A DNA stretch of 64,000 nucleotides from an uncultured Nitrospirota bacterium (GTDB lineage: Bacteria > Nitrospirota > Nitrospiria > Nitrospirales > UBA8639), in the NCBI GenBank assembly GCA_937139405.1, contig CAKZPV010000034.1, positions 186,001 to 250,000 of the forward strand, read 5' to 3'. Below, in pieces: positions 1 through 8,598 of this stretch (its first letter is position 1; every line of letters begins with the position of its first letter). The position numbers and the translations under genes were made by a program. The notes under the pieces were generated by a model that was not told the origin of the DNA, did no database searches, and worked only from the letters and a program-made list of their open reading frames with translations.

Positions 1-1
1 C

Positions 2-304
2 CAGAAAACACGAGAGATTGAAACCATTTCTGACGTTTTTATGCCGGTACACATTGCAAAGAATCAATTTCCCAAGTGCACGCTTCCTTTTCGGAATATT
101 CAAATAAGAGCCAATGGAGATGTGCCTATTTGCCAGGTGTCAGGGAGTGCGCTTATACCGGAGAACAAGGTGATTGCCGGAAACATCAATAACGATTCCT
201 TAAATAAGATTTGGAGAGAAGGTGTATTCAAGGGATACCGTAATGCTCACCGACAACGAACAAAAAACAAAATGCCAATTTGCCAAGGTTGCAGGGGGAA
301 TTAG
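2..304 (+). CDS. Radical SAM/SPASM-domain protein, C-terminal fragment (5' end outside window)
   Basis: The reading frame is open back to the window edge, so this is the 3' end of a longer gene; the ATG at 41 is probably internal. The visible residues look like a SPASM (auxiliary Fe-S cluster) domain. There is a Cys in FPKC, a Cys after NGDVPIC, the typical GNINNDSLNKIWR stretch and a closing CxxC pair (ICQGC) near the C-terminus. Such domains bind a [4Fe-4S] cluster in radical SAM enzymes that modify peptides, sugars or cofactors. The catalytic CxxxCxxC region lies outside the window, so the substrate cannot be inferred. Confidence 0.75.
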   Translation, partial: QKTREIETISDVFMPVHIAKNQFPKCTLPFRNIQIRANGDVPICQVSGSALIPENKVIAGNINNDSLNKIWREGVFKGYRNAHRQRTKNKMPICQGCRGN

Positions 305-1624
305 CGATTAACCATTGGGACGTAGGAAGCAGGGAGAGGTGTTCATGATTCTTATCACTAAACTCAACTTGAGAGGCGTAATCCAGTCATCGGGGTGTGT
401 TAGTCCCTTGTCCAAGCCGCCGCATAGTGTGCCATTTTAATCTTTTGCGCATAAAAATCAATCTCCCTCAAAAGAATAGTGTTTAATTCCCCGGCCCCCG
501 CCTCCTCGCATCACTTTTTAGCTATACAGCACCTGGCTCTCATGCCATAGGACACAAAGGATGTCCTGCCCCTCTCAGATTTTCAGGATTGAATGGATCC
601 CCCCAAACACAATTCCGTGAGGAGTTAGGTTCTTCGTATAAATATAGAAGAGGTATTTACCTCAATAAATTTTTCAGCTAGAGGGAGGAGACTCTAAAGG
701 ATGGTACGATCTCCACACTCCGATTTCTCGCCATCCTGTTTTTTAAGAAGGGAAATCAACTCCCAGTTTTACTCCCAGTTCCAGATCTATCTCAATCGCA
801 CTTGCTCACAACCAAAAACCTTGAATGTCTTGTCTTGATACGAGGGTTGTGTCCCTCTCATTCTAGATCACGCTTTGGGTTGCGCGGATTCTGGTTCTGT
901 CTGTAAGGATTTAATTCCTTCCTACCCAGCAAGCCACTCAAAAAATCATTCTACTGTTAAATAGGTGTTAGCGAGAGGGCTTAAAAGAGTCTATTGCAGG
1001 CAAGAAGCGGCAAAGAGGGGCAAATAGGCCTGAAGGCTAAAAGGCTGCTGAATTAGAAAGGAGATTGCCAAAATTTCAAAGTCTTAGACAATCCCCCCTG
1101 AATCAGATTCGAAGTCCAATACTCTATCCAAATTCCTTACCCCTCGCCAATTTTTGATACCTACTGCCTAAGCACAGAAACGGACGCTCTCATCAATCTA
1201 TGGACCTTGTCAGAGCCTTACTACAAAACTCAGGACAGACTCTGAGAGTTAGGCCAACCTTCATAATTTGGAAACTCATTGCTTCACTACGCTCTCCTAG
1301 CCTTGTATCGTGGCCGAGTCGTGCAGCCGGCTTCGAAAAGAAGGTGCGCATTACTTGAGTGAAGCGAGTTTGCGCACCGCCGAAGTCGGCAAACCGCGTA
1401 GGGAACCCGAAGGGCCACGCCACGGCCAACATGGCTTTGGTTACTTTCCCCGAAAGGAAAGTAACTCGGCTGTCGGGACGAAACCCGGCATCACGGAAAA
1501 TCTAATTGACGGTGTAGTTCGGTAAATACTCAACCAACGGTTATTAGTTGAAGAAAAACAGGATGAATTTCCAATCAGAAATTTTGGGAATGACGAAGGA
1601 GAGGAAGAGGAAACCTAGCCCCTT
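305..1624. other. 1.3-kb gene-poor stretch
   Basis: No reading frame here has a recognisable family, a convincing ribosome binding site or conserved motifs. The two short overlapping frames around 1193-1525 lie over the palindromic block described separately and are probably not translated. A small inverted repeat (AGGACA..TGTCCT) lies near 550-570, and a short direct repeat of CTCCCAGTT near 750-780. The stretch may hold decayed genes, but none can be named. Confidence 0.5.
1310..1500. repeat. Palindromic repeat-like block
   Basis: Two perfect inverted repeats lie close together. GGTGCGCA (1343-1350) pairs with TGCGCACC (1371-1378). GTTACTTTCC (1440-1449) pairs with GGAAAGTAAC (1456-1465) across a 6-base loop. 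The block is visibly GC-richer than its surroundings and is open on both strands without coding features. Palindromes of the GTTACTTT..AAAGTAAC type recur as intergenic elements in many bacterial genomes and are often mis-annotated as small proteins. Only one copy is in this window, so repeat status is an inference. Confidence 0.4.
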
Positions 1625-2824
1625 TTACCATTCAAGCATTTTGCCAACATCATTGAGGTTATACCCTCCAAGAGCCTCAATCTCTCGTCGAAACGGCTGA
1701 CTGACCACCGCGTCTAGAAACTTTGCAGCCATCGGATGGGTGCTGAGAAAATCGGTGCGCATAATTAAATCATATCGCTCTTCTCGCAGGGGAACAAAAT
1801 CTAATCCGAAATGATGGGCTGCTGTTTCCACACCAACACCCACATCCGCCATTCCATCTCGAATATAACGAGCCACTTCTAAATGAGAAGACACTTCATG
1901 ACCGTAGCCTTTAATCTTTTCTCCCGCCATACCTGCTTTTTCCAGCAGGGCATCTATGAAAAACCTCGCACCCGAACCAATTTCACGATTAATGAGACGA
2001 ACCCCTGGCTTTACCAAATCCTGAACCGAACGAATTCGTTTCGGATTTCCTGATTGAATGAGAAGTCCTTGCACCCACGAAGCAAAATGCACTCCAACTA
2101 AATCTCGATTCCGTGCATGGCGCTTGAGATAAGGAACATTGCTTTGGCCTGATTTCATATCAACCAGATGCAAGCCCGCCATATGCACTTCTCCCCGTTG
2201 AAGCGCGCTTAATGCATTGGCACTTCCGATGGTCCAATTGGTCACGCCGGATAGTACATTGATTTTCCGAACATGTTCCCCCGCCAAAAATAACGCGGGA
2301 TCACACCCAGCTATCATGATATTCTGTTCAATAACGTCCCGAGCATGTAAAAGTTTCACTGCAACATGTGCATTTTTTTTCCGAGAACAGCTGCCGTCAT
2401 CTTCCAAGATGACCCCATCGGCAGGCATCACGAAATTTAAGATGTCCCCCAAATCCCCCATCGGTCGCGCAATCATTCGCGTTCCCACTTGCGACAACTT
2501 TACGCGCATGGGCTTGTTCTGCATGGCCGATCTTCCAAGCAGTTCAGCCTCAACAATAACTTCCCGTTCTTTCAGGCTAAAGAGATCTTCCACGGCACAA
2601 TTCAACACCTCGGCCAACTGCAGCGAAATTTGCGTACTCGGAAAATAGTGGTTGGCTTCAATAGCATAGACCGCCTGTCGAGTGATTCCCGTCTGTTTTG
2701 CCAATTCGGCTTGAGATAGACCCTGCATTATCCGTCTATCGGCTAATCGATTAGCCACCGGGCCTGCGGAAGGTCTGTCGTTGAATGGCAAAGAGATTTT
2801 TTTGGAAGATTGGGATTTCTTCAT
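1625..2824 (-). CDS. XRE-family HTH regulator fused to a periplasmic-binding-protein-like domain
   Basis: The predicted 399-residue cytoplasmic protein has an XRE helix-turn-helix near residues 28-85 (LSQAELAKQTGITRQAVYAI). Its C-terminal half (about 165-399) resembles the PBP_like fold (PF12727 type) found in one-component regulators related to molybdate/tungstate control. The ligand domain shows segments typical of solute-binding proteins (INREIGSGARFFIDALLE; VARYIRDGMADVGVGVE). No signal peptide is present, so the binding domain should act as an intracellular sensor. It stands alone, divergent from a secreted protein at 3154, and may regulate itself or that neighbour. The ligand is unknown; an oxyanion is a family-based guess. 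Confidence 0.75.
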   Translation of the reverse strand: MKKSQSSKKISLPFNDRPSAGPVANRLADRRIMQGLSQAELAKQTGITRQAVYAIEANHYFPSTQISLQLAEVLNCAVEDLFSLKEREVIVEAELLGRSAMQNKPMRVKLSQVGTRMIARPMGDLGDILNFVMPADGVILEDDGSCSRKKNAHVAVKLLHARDVIEQNIMIAGCDPALFLAGEHVRKINVLSGVTNWTIGSANALSALQRGEVHMAGLHLVDMKSGQSNVPYLKRHARNRDLVGVHFASWVQGLLIQSGNPKRIRSVQDLVKPGVRLINREIGSGARFFIDALLEKAGMAGEKIKGYGHEVSSHLEVARYIRDGMADVGVGVETAAHHFGLDFVPLREERYDLIMRTDFLSTHPMAAKFLDAVVSQPFRREIEALGGYNLNDVGKMLEW

Positions 2825-3153
2825 GGCTCACACTATTTTTTGGCAGGCATACAAACTGTGAACCGCATTATACTTTACCTGGATTGACTGTGAATTTGTC
2901 TCGAAAGGTTTCTTGACTCATCATTACAAAGCGGGTTAGGTTATGATACTTAATTCATACCTTCATTATCTCTTCCTCGATGAACTTCTTCAATTTTTCT
3001 GACAGAATCTGCGCGTGAAAGAGTAAGGATTATTGCATCTCCTTACTTGTGTCCTCAAATCATGACTTCTACTCTGATTCTCAAAAAGTAGTACCAATGT
3101 ATGAACCTCCTCATATTCTATATACCTACATCTTTGTGAAAAGGAGAGCGCTC
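2825..3153. promoter_or_regulatory. Divergent intergenic region between the XRE-PBP regulator and the secreted protein
   Basis: About 330 bases separate two divergently transcribed genes, so both promoters should lie here. A clear ribosome binding site, AAGGAGAG (3141-3148), precedes the ATG at 3154 with good spacing. The frame of the plus-strand gene is open further upstream to 3049, but that extension has no Shine-Dalgarno sequence and would bury the signal peptide. No operator palindrome stands out by eye. Confidence 0.4.
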
Positions 3154-4179
3154 ATGTTTGGACGCATATTCTTAGCCTTGTTGCTTTGTTATCTCATAGC
3201 CCCACTAGCCTTGGCGCATGATAAGGAATCTCATGGGTCTCATAAAGTTCCTACCCTGAATAAACCCATGACGTCGGTGACACATGAATCCGATCGCATC
3301 ACGATTACCTTCGGGCCGATTGATCTGCCAGTCGGCCATAGTGGCGATTTAGCAGCCAGCATGCCAAAACATTTTTTCAACCTCCCTGAAGATCGCTATA
3401 TGACAGGATATAAGACCGAAGTTTTCACCAAAGAAGGCAAGTCGCTACCGCGAGAATACCTCCACCATATTCTTCTGTTGGATATGGATCAGGATAGCAT
3501 TTCTTGTCCAGGCGAACCGCTGTTTTTTGCTGGAGCCGGTATGGAAATGCGAGAAACGCGCTTTCCTGTTGGACATGGAGTGAAGTTGGATCAAACCCAT
3601 AAACTAATGGCTCTTGTGGCCTTTTATCACAAAGCGGATCCAACCAAAGATGCGATGGCTCGCTTTACGATTTATACGGCCCCCAAAAGTGAAGAGTTGC
3701 ATCAGATGCAAGTGTATCAAGTTGGAGTGAATGTAGTGTGTTTTAGTAAATTCGACCAACGACCGGCCAATCAATCAGATGAGGGCATTGCCATTGAAAC
3801 AGGCGTCCATGTCATCAAAGAACCCTTGAAGTTTTTAGTGGATGGATGCGTGAAGTTTGCCTACCCTCACTCTCATAACGGAGCCTTACTGATCGCACTA
3901 GAAAATCGCACACGCCAGCAAACTCTGTTGCGAACCGTACCTGATGTCTTGCTTGATGGCACGCTCATAGGATTTCCTGACCGCCAAGTCTATTCAAATC
4001 CGATAGGGTTTCCTGTCAGCACTAAAGAAGACTATGAAATGGTCTTGGTACATCACCGTCCCCTGGAACAGCAAGGAGATATCCGAGGCATGGGAAATTA
4101 TTTATTGTATATGACACAAGACGCCTGTCCCAAAGCAGACGAAACTGCCACCGTAGCATCTGCAGAAAAACACCGTTAA
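3154..4179 (+). CDS. Secreted protein, possible copper-monooxygenase-like (PHM/DBH) beta-sandwich
   Basis: The start was set at ATG 3154 because AAGGAGAG lies just upstream and translation from there gives a clean Sec signal peptide (MFGRIFLALLLCYLIAPLALA). The product is about 341 residues and predicted periplasmic. The mature part carries REYLHHILLLDMD, a Cys followed by a GAGMEMRETRFPVGHGVKL stretch, and a later HKLMALVAFYH segment. This pattern is reminiscent of the peptidylglycine/dopamine-beta-monooxygenase-like fold, but I cannot confirm metal ligands and the assignment is tentative. An isolated gene; its divergent neighbour is a regulator. Confidence 0.6.
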   Translation: MFGRIFLALLLCYLIAPLALAHDKESHGSHKVPTLNKPMTSVTHESDRITITFGPIDLPVGHSGDLAASMPKHFFNLPEDRYMTGYKTEVFTKEGKSLPREYLHHILLLDMDQDSISCPGEPLFFAGAGMEMRETRFPVGHGVKLDQTHKLMALVAFYHKADPTKDAMARFTIYTAPKSEELHQMQVYQVGVNVVCFSKFDQRPANQSDEGIAIETGVHVIKEPLKFLVDGCVKFAYPHSHNGALLIALENRTRQQTLLRTVPDVLLDGTLIGFPDRQVYSNPIGFPVSTKEDYEMVLVHHRPLEQQGDIRGMGNYLLYMTQDACPKADETATVASAEKHR

Positions 4180-4315
4180 CGCTTCATCTTTAGGTCTCTG
4201 AGGGGAAGTGTCAGACGAAAGCATCTGATGCTTCCTGCATTTTCATCCTTCCTATTCAACCTTAGGGCTATTGAATAATTCATCTTGCCGTGCTCAAATG
4301 AGCCTCTAACAGTCT

Positions 4316-4450
4316 ATGGGCCAATGGGGCATGTTCAAAAAAGTCGTCCAGCAAGGCCAAAGTCAATTTAACGCGCGGAGCGTACATTCTGTACGTGAGC
4401 ACGGTAAATGGACGAGAACGCCGCTGGCGGATTTTTTCAACATACCTGCT
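4316..4450. repeat. Candidate dispersed repeat in intergenic region
   Basis: This intergenic block contains a short palindrome (CGTACA TTC TGTACG) and a GC-rich CGCCGCTGGCGG segment followed by a T run. A reading frame crosses it and runs into the neighbouring lipoprotein gene on the other strand, with no family resemblance. The style of the sequence (VVQQGQSQ..TPLADFF when translated) resembles intergenic repeats I associate with Nitrospira genomes. That is memory, not a comparison done here. No second copy is in this window. Confidence 0.3.
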
Positions 4451-5134
4451 TCACATTTTCATCATAGAGAGTCGAGACAAGTCCAACACAATTTCTCCGC
4501 TCCGCTCATCACCAAAGACTGCATCATAGAGACCTTCCTCTTCAGCTTGCACAAGTTCTTCCTCGTCAGCCTCATAGAGAATATCAACACCTAACGGGCC
4601 CAAAGAAAATAACGGATACCGTCGGTCATAAATGAGGCCTGCAGGCGGGATTCCATAGACCGCACGGTAATTACTGAGAATAATATGCAAGCGTCCTTCA
4701 GTGACGTAAAGTCCCCCTGACGTCACTTCTCGCTTCGTGGCGTTCAGGGGATGACTCACATAAAAGGTGACGAGTTCCTGAGGAACCGCCAATTCCAACG
4801 CTTCCAACAATCGAGAAATCAGCAACTCGACTTCTTCTTTGCGAAAAGCTGGCTTCATCTCAGCCGTTCCACTAACCCATCTGAGAGGTGCGACACGATG
4901 CTCTCGCACTCGAAGACCTTCTAACGCTTTCTGCATTTGGCCATGAGAAAGGGTGGCGGGATGCGCATTCCACGTCTGCGGGTGATCTGTCTCGGCCCAG
5001 GGAGAGAATTCTAAACGGACAAAGGCGGTAGGATTTTCATAGACAAGGTACGAATAAAGCGGGGGGGAAGCACAGCCAAAAACCCCTCCAGCAAAAACAA
5101 TAAAAAGAAACCGACACCCCCATTGCTTAGGCAT
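4451..5134 (-). CDS. Predicted lipoprotein of unknown function
   Basis: About 227 residues with a lipoprotein signal peptide (hydrophobic FLFIVFAGG followed by lipobox VFGC), so it is probably membrane anchored. The start was placed at ATG 5134, which overlaps the last 8 bases of the upstream cyclophilin gene and suggests translational coupling; a TTG at 5143 is the alternative. The C-terminal part is acidic (EADEEELVQAEEEGLYD). I recognise no family. Last gene of the minus-strand run that includes the cyclophilin and TatC. Confidence 0.7.
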   Translation of the reverse strand: MPKQWGCRFLFIVFAGGVFGCASPPLYSYLVYENPTAFVRLEFSPWAETDHPQTWNAHPATLSHGQMQKALEGLRVREHRVAPLRWVSGTAEMKPAFRKEEVELLISRLLEALELAVPQELVTFYVSHPLNATKREVTSGGLYVTEGRLHIILSNYRAVYGIPPAGLIYDRRYPLFSLGPLGVDILYEADEEELVQAEEEGLYDAVFGDERSGEIVLDLSRLSMMKM

Positions 5135-5651
5135 TGGCTTCAATAACGGTCAGCTTCATTTCAATGCGCTGCAATGGATTATCATTGCCATCCCGTTTGG
5201 CGTTCACGATGCGATCTGCGATTTCCATCCCACTCACCACTTCACCAAATGCCGTATACTGACCATCTAAGAAATTCGCATCAGCCACACAAATAAAAAA
5301 CTGCGATCCAGCACTATTGGGATCTTGTGCCCTGGCCATAGACACAATCCCTCGTTTATGAGGCGTGTTATTAAATTCAGCATTCACACGATGTCCAGGC
5401 CCACCCGAACCATGACGAGATCGATCGGCGTCTCTACTATTCGGATCGCCGCCTTGAATCATAAATCCCGGAATCACACGATGGAAGGTTGTGCCATCAT
5501 AAAATTTATCGTTGGCTAAGGTTACTAAATTTTTCACATGGTTGAGAGCAAGGTCGGGAAAAAATTTCAACCGAATCTCACCCCACGATTCCTCTTCAAC
5601 TTGAATGGCAATATTCACCCGCGTCTGATTACTCACCACAACATCACTCAT
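5127..5651 (-). CDS. Cyclophilin-type peptidyl-prolyl cis-trans isomerase
   Basis: A 174-residue single-domain cyclophilin that catalyses cis-trans isomerisation of prolyl bonds. Diagnostic motifs are FHRVIPGFMIQGGDP (active-site Arg, Phe, Met and Gln), GSQFFICVAD and LDGQYTAFGEVVSGM. No signal peptide is visible, so it is probably cytoplasmic (PpiB-like). It starts with ATG at 5651, and the next gene overlaps its stop. Confidence 0.93.
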   Translation of the reverse strand: MSDVVVSNQTRVNIAIQVEEESWGEIRLKFFPDLALNHVKNLVTLANDKFYDGTTFHRVIPGFMIQGGDPNSRDADRSRHGSGGPGHRVNAEFNNTPHKRGIVSMARAQDPNSAGSQFFICVADANFLDGQYTAFGEVVSGMEIADRIVNAKRDGNDNPLQRIEMKLTVIEANA

Positions 5652-5689
5652 TTTTGATTTTTGTCCTTTCCTCTCACACAGTCATCAAT

Positions 5690-6811
5690 TTATTCGTACG
5701 GTCCTCTAGGAGCCATCTGCAAGCCAAACCCCTGACTAATATTTTTCCAATGAGCTCCCCCATCATCACTCCGGAAGGCTCCACTGCTCGTTCCTGCATA
5801 CCAATCACCAGTACCTGAAATCGTCAAACTTTGAATGGCCAGTCGAGTCAATCCTTCATTCATTTCAACCCATTGTTGCTGATCATGCTTCCATCGAAAA
5901 ATCCCTTTACCCGTTGCCACCACGACGTCTTGTTTAATTGGGACGATCCCTCGAATGGAATCATTGGGAAGATTTCGACTCAGCGAAACCCATGATACAC
6001 CACGGTCAGTGCTTCGAAAAATTCCACCATCTTGAGTGCCCAAAAAAATGTGCTGTGCTTGATTCACGGCGATGACACGAAGATATCGATGAGGCAATCG
6101 TTCACGTGGATCCACAAACACAGATTGCGAATCAATCCATTTCGATTGACCGGTCTGTCCAAGTTGCACATGGTGCAGCCCCTTCCCTGACGTCGCGGCC
6201 AGGAGTCGACCATCATCTAAGATGGCGAGGCCTGGGACCAACACTTTCTCTAAACCGATTCCGGCTTTCATCCAATGATGATCAGCCTCCACCCATCGAT
6301 GCACGCCTTCACCTGTGCCTGCATAGACTTGCCCATCATGAACCAGAAATGATTTGACCTCAACATCCTCTAAGCCCTGGCTAATCGCTTCCCACTGCTC
6401 TCCTTTTAACGAAAGTCGATAGACCCCACCCCGCATCGTTCCCGCATAGACATGCTTCCCCGGTACAACGGCGAGGCTCAGGAGAAACGGATCTGTAAGC
6501 CCACGATTCAAGGATTTCCAAGATTGCCCTTTATCCTTACTTCGAAACAATCCCATCCCAAACGATCCAGCATAGACAATTCCATCAGGTGTCACCGCTA
6601 AAGTCTGAATGCTGGGTGCGGCGCCCTGCCAGGGTTGTTCTGAGCCTTTTGGATGGACCAAAGGCAAATTGAATGTCGGATACCCTGACGAATCAGGAGT
6701 GCGTATCTCTCCAAGCGCTACTTGTGAGAATAGCGTAATCGTCAGACCGAGAAAGACGATCCATCGTATCATCCTAATCATGAAGCGAGGTTTCATCGGC
6801 AATGCATTCAT
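5690..6811 (-). CDS. Exported BNR/sialidase-like beta-propeller protein
   Basis: About 373 residues with an N-terminal signal or anchor sequence (WIVFLGLTITLFSQVALG). Then come repeated blades with Ser/Thr-x-Asp-x-Gly-x-x-Trp motifs (RSKDKGQSWKSL, RSTDRGVSWVSL, RSDDGGAHWKN) and YAGT/YAGS strands. This is the BNR/Asp-box propeller pattern also seen in photosystem II assembly factor HCF136-like proteins; the enzymatic residues of true sialidases are not evident. A GTG at 6826 overlaps the tatC stop by one base and is an alternative start. ATG 6811 has a GGAAG sequence upstream and was preferred. It may be co-expressed with tatC. Confidence 0.8.
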   Translation of the reverse strand: MNALPMKPRFMIRMIRWIVFLGLTITLFSQVALGEIRTPDSSGYPTFNLPLVHPKGSEQPWQGAAPSIQTLAVTPDGIVYAGSFGMGLFRSKDKGQSWKSLNRGLTDPFLLSLAVVPGKHVYAGTMRGGVYRLSLKGEQWEAISQGLEDVEVKSFLVHDGQVYAGTGEGVHRWVEADHHWMKAGIGLEKVLVPGLAILDDGRLLAATSGKGLHHVQLGQTGQSKWIDSQSVFVDPRERLPHRYLRVIAVNQAQHIFLGTQDGGIFRSTDRGVSWVSLSRNLPNDSIRGIVPIKQDVVVATGKGIFRWKHDQQQWVEMNEGLTRLAIQSLTISGTGDWYAGTSSGAFRSDDGGAHWKNISQGFGLQMAPRGPYE

Positions 6812-6825
6812 CTTCTCATCTTCCA

Positions 6826-7638
6826 CTAACCCTTAAGGTCATCTGTCACCACAGAATCCGACTCTTCACCACTCGGATCATCGTTTTGGGTTTCTGGTGT
6901 TGGTTTCGGCGCACGCCCAAAAAATTTGGCACCCCATATGCCGATCTCATAAAGAACAATCAAAGGAACCGCCATTAATAACATGGTAAACAGCGTCGCA
7001 TCAGGTGTCACCACAGCTGACAAAATCAAAGCAACCATCGCGGCATATTTGCGGTATTGAATCAAGACGTCTGCTTGGACAAATCCCACGCGCGCCAACA
7101 AGGAAAGGACCAATGGAATTTCAAAGGCAAAGCCAAACGCCAATAGAAACTTGACGTTGAAATCCACATACATCCCCACGGCCAATTCCGGCGTGATAGC
7201 TCGATCCATGCCAAAGGTAACAAAAAAGTTGATGACGAGCGGCAAGATCACCAGATTACAAAAAACCAAACCTAAGAGAAAAAACCCGAGCCCCAGAAAA
7301 AATAGCGGTACGGCCCATTTTTGTTCTTTTTGAAGAAGTGCCGGCTCAATAAATTTCCAAAATTGGTAGAGGATCATGGGGACACTCAGTACGATCGCCG
7401 CCAAAAAGGAAATTTTAATGGAGGCAAAGAGTGCTTCCGCTGGGGCGTAAAAAATCAAATCGTCTTCGAAGGGCCGTTTAAACCACTCGATCAAGACCCC
7501 TGAGTAGGAGAAGGCCACCACGAAAAACACCATAATCGTAGCCCCGACGACCAGAAGCCGACGTTTAATTTCTTTGATGTGGCGTTGTAGTGGAGGCACG
7601 ACCATATTCATGGCCATGGTTGGAGAAAAAGCAGCCAT
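6826..7638 (-). CDS. tatC: Sec-independent (twin-arginine) protein translocase subunit TatC
   Basis: A 270-residue inner-membrane protein with about six hydrophobic segments and the TatC signature: a conserved N-terminal HIKEIKRRLL region, then FxFxxPAEAL-like residues before the second membrane segment. TatC recognises twin-arginine signal peptides and forms the translocase with TatA/TatB, which are not adjacent. A likely client is the Tat-signal molybdopterin oxidoreductase at 45101-46132. The C-terminal tail is acidic and polar. Confidence 0.95.
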   Translation of the reverse strand: MAAFSPTMAMNMVVPPLQRHIKEIKRRLLVVGATIMVFFVVAFSYSGVLIEWFKRPFEDDLIFYAPAEALFASIKISFLAAIVLSVPMILYQFWKFIEPALLQKEQKWAVPLFFLGLGFFLLGLVFCNLVILPLVINFFVTFGMDRAITPELAVGMYVDFNVKFLLAFGFAFEIPLVLSLLARVGFVQADVLIQYRKYAAMVALILSAVVTPDATLFTMLLMAVPLIVLYEIGIWGAKFFGRAPKPTPETQNDDPSGEESDSVVTDDLKG

Positions 7639-7678
7639 TATTTAGACTAAATACAACCCGATGAAACAAAAAAACGAA

Positions 7679-7924
7679 TTATCTTGGTGACGCAGTTTGT
7701 TCTAAGGATGCACGATGCTCTCGAACGAACGCTGCCATTCGATCTTTCTTTCCTAATTTCTCTTTTTGGATGTGTTTTTTTAAGATTTCCTCTTGAGGTG
7801 TTAGCACATGATGCTTGAGCAATTGTTGCAATTCGGCGTCTAACCGATGGTGGGATTCTTCCAATTCTCGATACTCCTCATTCGATGTCCGTAAGCTCTC
7901 CGCAATATGTTCATCGGTCACCAT
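7679..7924 (-). CDS. DUF465 (YdcH-type) small coiled-coil protein
   Basis: About 81 residues, highly charged and helical. It fits the DUF465 pattern (EYRELEESHHRLDAELQQLL, then LKKHIQKEKLGKKDRM), which forms a short coiled-coil hairpin of unknown function. The start was set at ATG 7924, preceded by AAAGGGGGG at suitable spacing. The longer frame to 8029 overlaps rimI and lacks support. It lies between rimI and tatC. Confidence 0.8.
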   Translation of the reverse strand: MVTDEHIAESLRTSNEEYRELEESHHRLDAELQQLLKHHVLTPQEEILKKHIQKEKLGKKDRMAAFVREHRASLEQTASPR

Positions 7925-7949
7925 AGGTACCCCCCTTTCACCTTGTTCA

Positions 7950-8558
7950 TCATGAAATTGTGTGAATGGTTGTCTGACTACCGAGTAGTGTTTCGTGCTC
8001 CTCACTCCTTTCGTTCGTGATCGGACCAAGAGGTTCTAAGGTCATAAGAATAGCATCCTCAGTAGGATTCGTATAGTAGGACTTTCGTGTGGCATAAGCC
8101 TTAAAGTTAAAGTATTCATAGAGTTTTTTAGCAGCCATATTTGTCTCTCGAACTTCTAGCATGCCTCGGCAACAACCAGCGTCCACAGCCAGGTCCAAAA
8201 CTTTACGAATTAGCTTCCTTGCAAATCCCTGACGTCGGAATCCCTGTCGAATAGCTAAATTCAAGAACCGAATTTCCTCAAACACAATCCAAACACAAAT
8301 ATAACCAATGGCTTGAGATTTTTGATCATGATCAGGATTAAGGAGCAGAAAGACTCGACTAAATTGATTGCCTTCTAATTCAGCTTCAAAGCTTTTCTTG
8401 GACCAGGGCACACAAAAACATGCTTCCTCCAAATTCACCAAGTCATCAAGATTTTCAAGAGTTGCTCGTTGAATAAGTTGGTGATTAGAGACCTGCCCCT
8501 TCGGCTCACTAGCCTCTCTCATTTCTGCCCCTGACATTTGCTCACAACCTCCATCCAT
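7950..8558 (-). CDS. rimI: Ribosomal-protein-alanine N-acetyltransferase RimI-like (GNAT)
   Basis: A 202-residue GNAT acetyltransferase. The acetyl-CoA binding motif is IRQGFRRQGFARKLI, followed by the RimI-type LEVRETNMAAKKLYEYFNF and the N-terminal CFCVPWSKKSFEAEL. RimI acetylates the N-terminus of ribosomal protein S18 and is often encoded beside tsaB, as here (40 bases apart). ATG 8537 is a possible alternative start. The C-terminal tail after about residue 175 is longer than in typical RimI. Confidence 0.9.
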   Translation of the reverse strand: MDGGCEQMSGAEMREASEPKGQVSNHQLIQRATLENLDDLVNLEEACFCVPWSKKSFEAELEGNQFSRVFLLLNPDHDQKSQAIGYICVWIVFEEIRFLNLAIRQGFRRQGFARKLIRKVLDLAVDAGCCRGMLEVRETNMAAKKLYEYFNFKAYATRKSYYTNPTEDAILMTLEPLGPITNERSEEHETLLGSQTTIHTIS

Positions 8559-8598
8559 TGCTTATATACTCACATATCACTTGAAGAGCATTCCATAC

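Noticed and set aside
1193-1525. Two overlapping short frames on opposite strands
   Set aside because: They overlie a palindromic GC-rich block and have no motifs; better explained as a repeat.
4316-4594. 92-residue plus-strand reading frame
   Set aside because: It runs antisense into the lipoprotein gene, has no ribosome binding site and overlies a repeat-like block.
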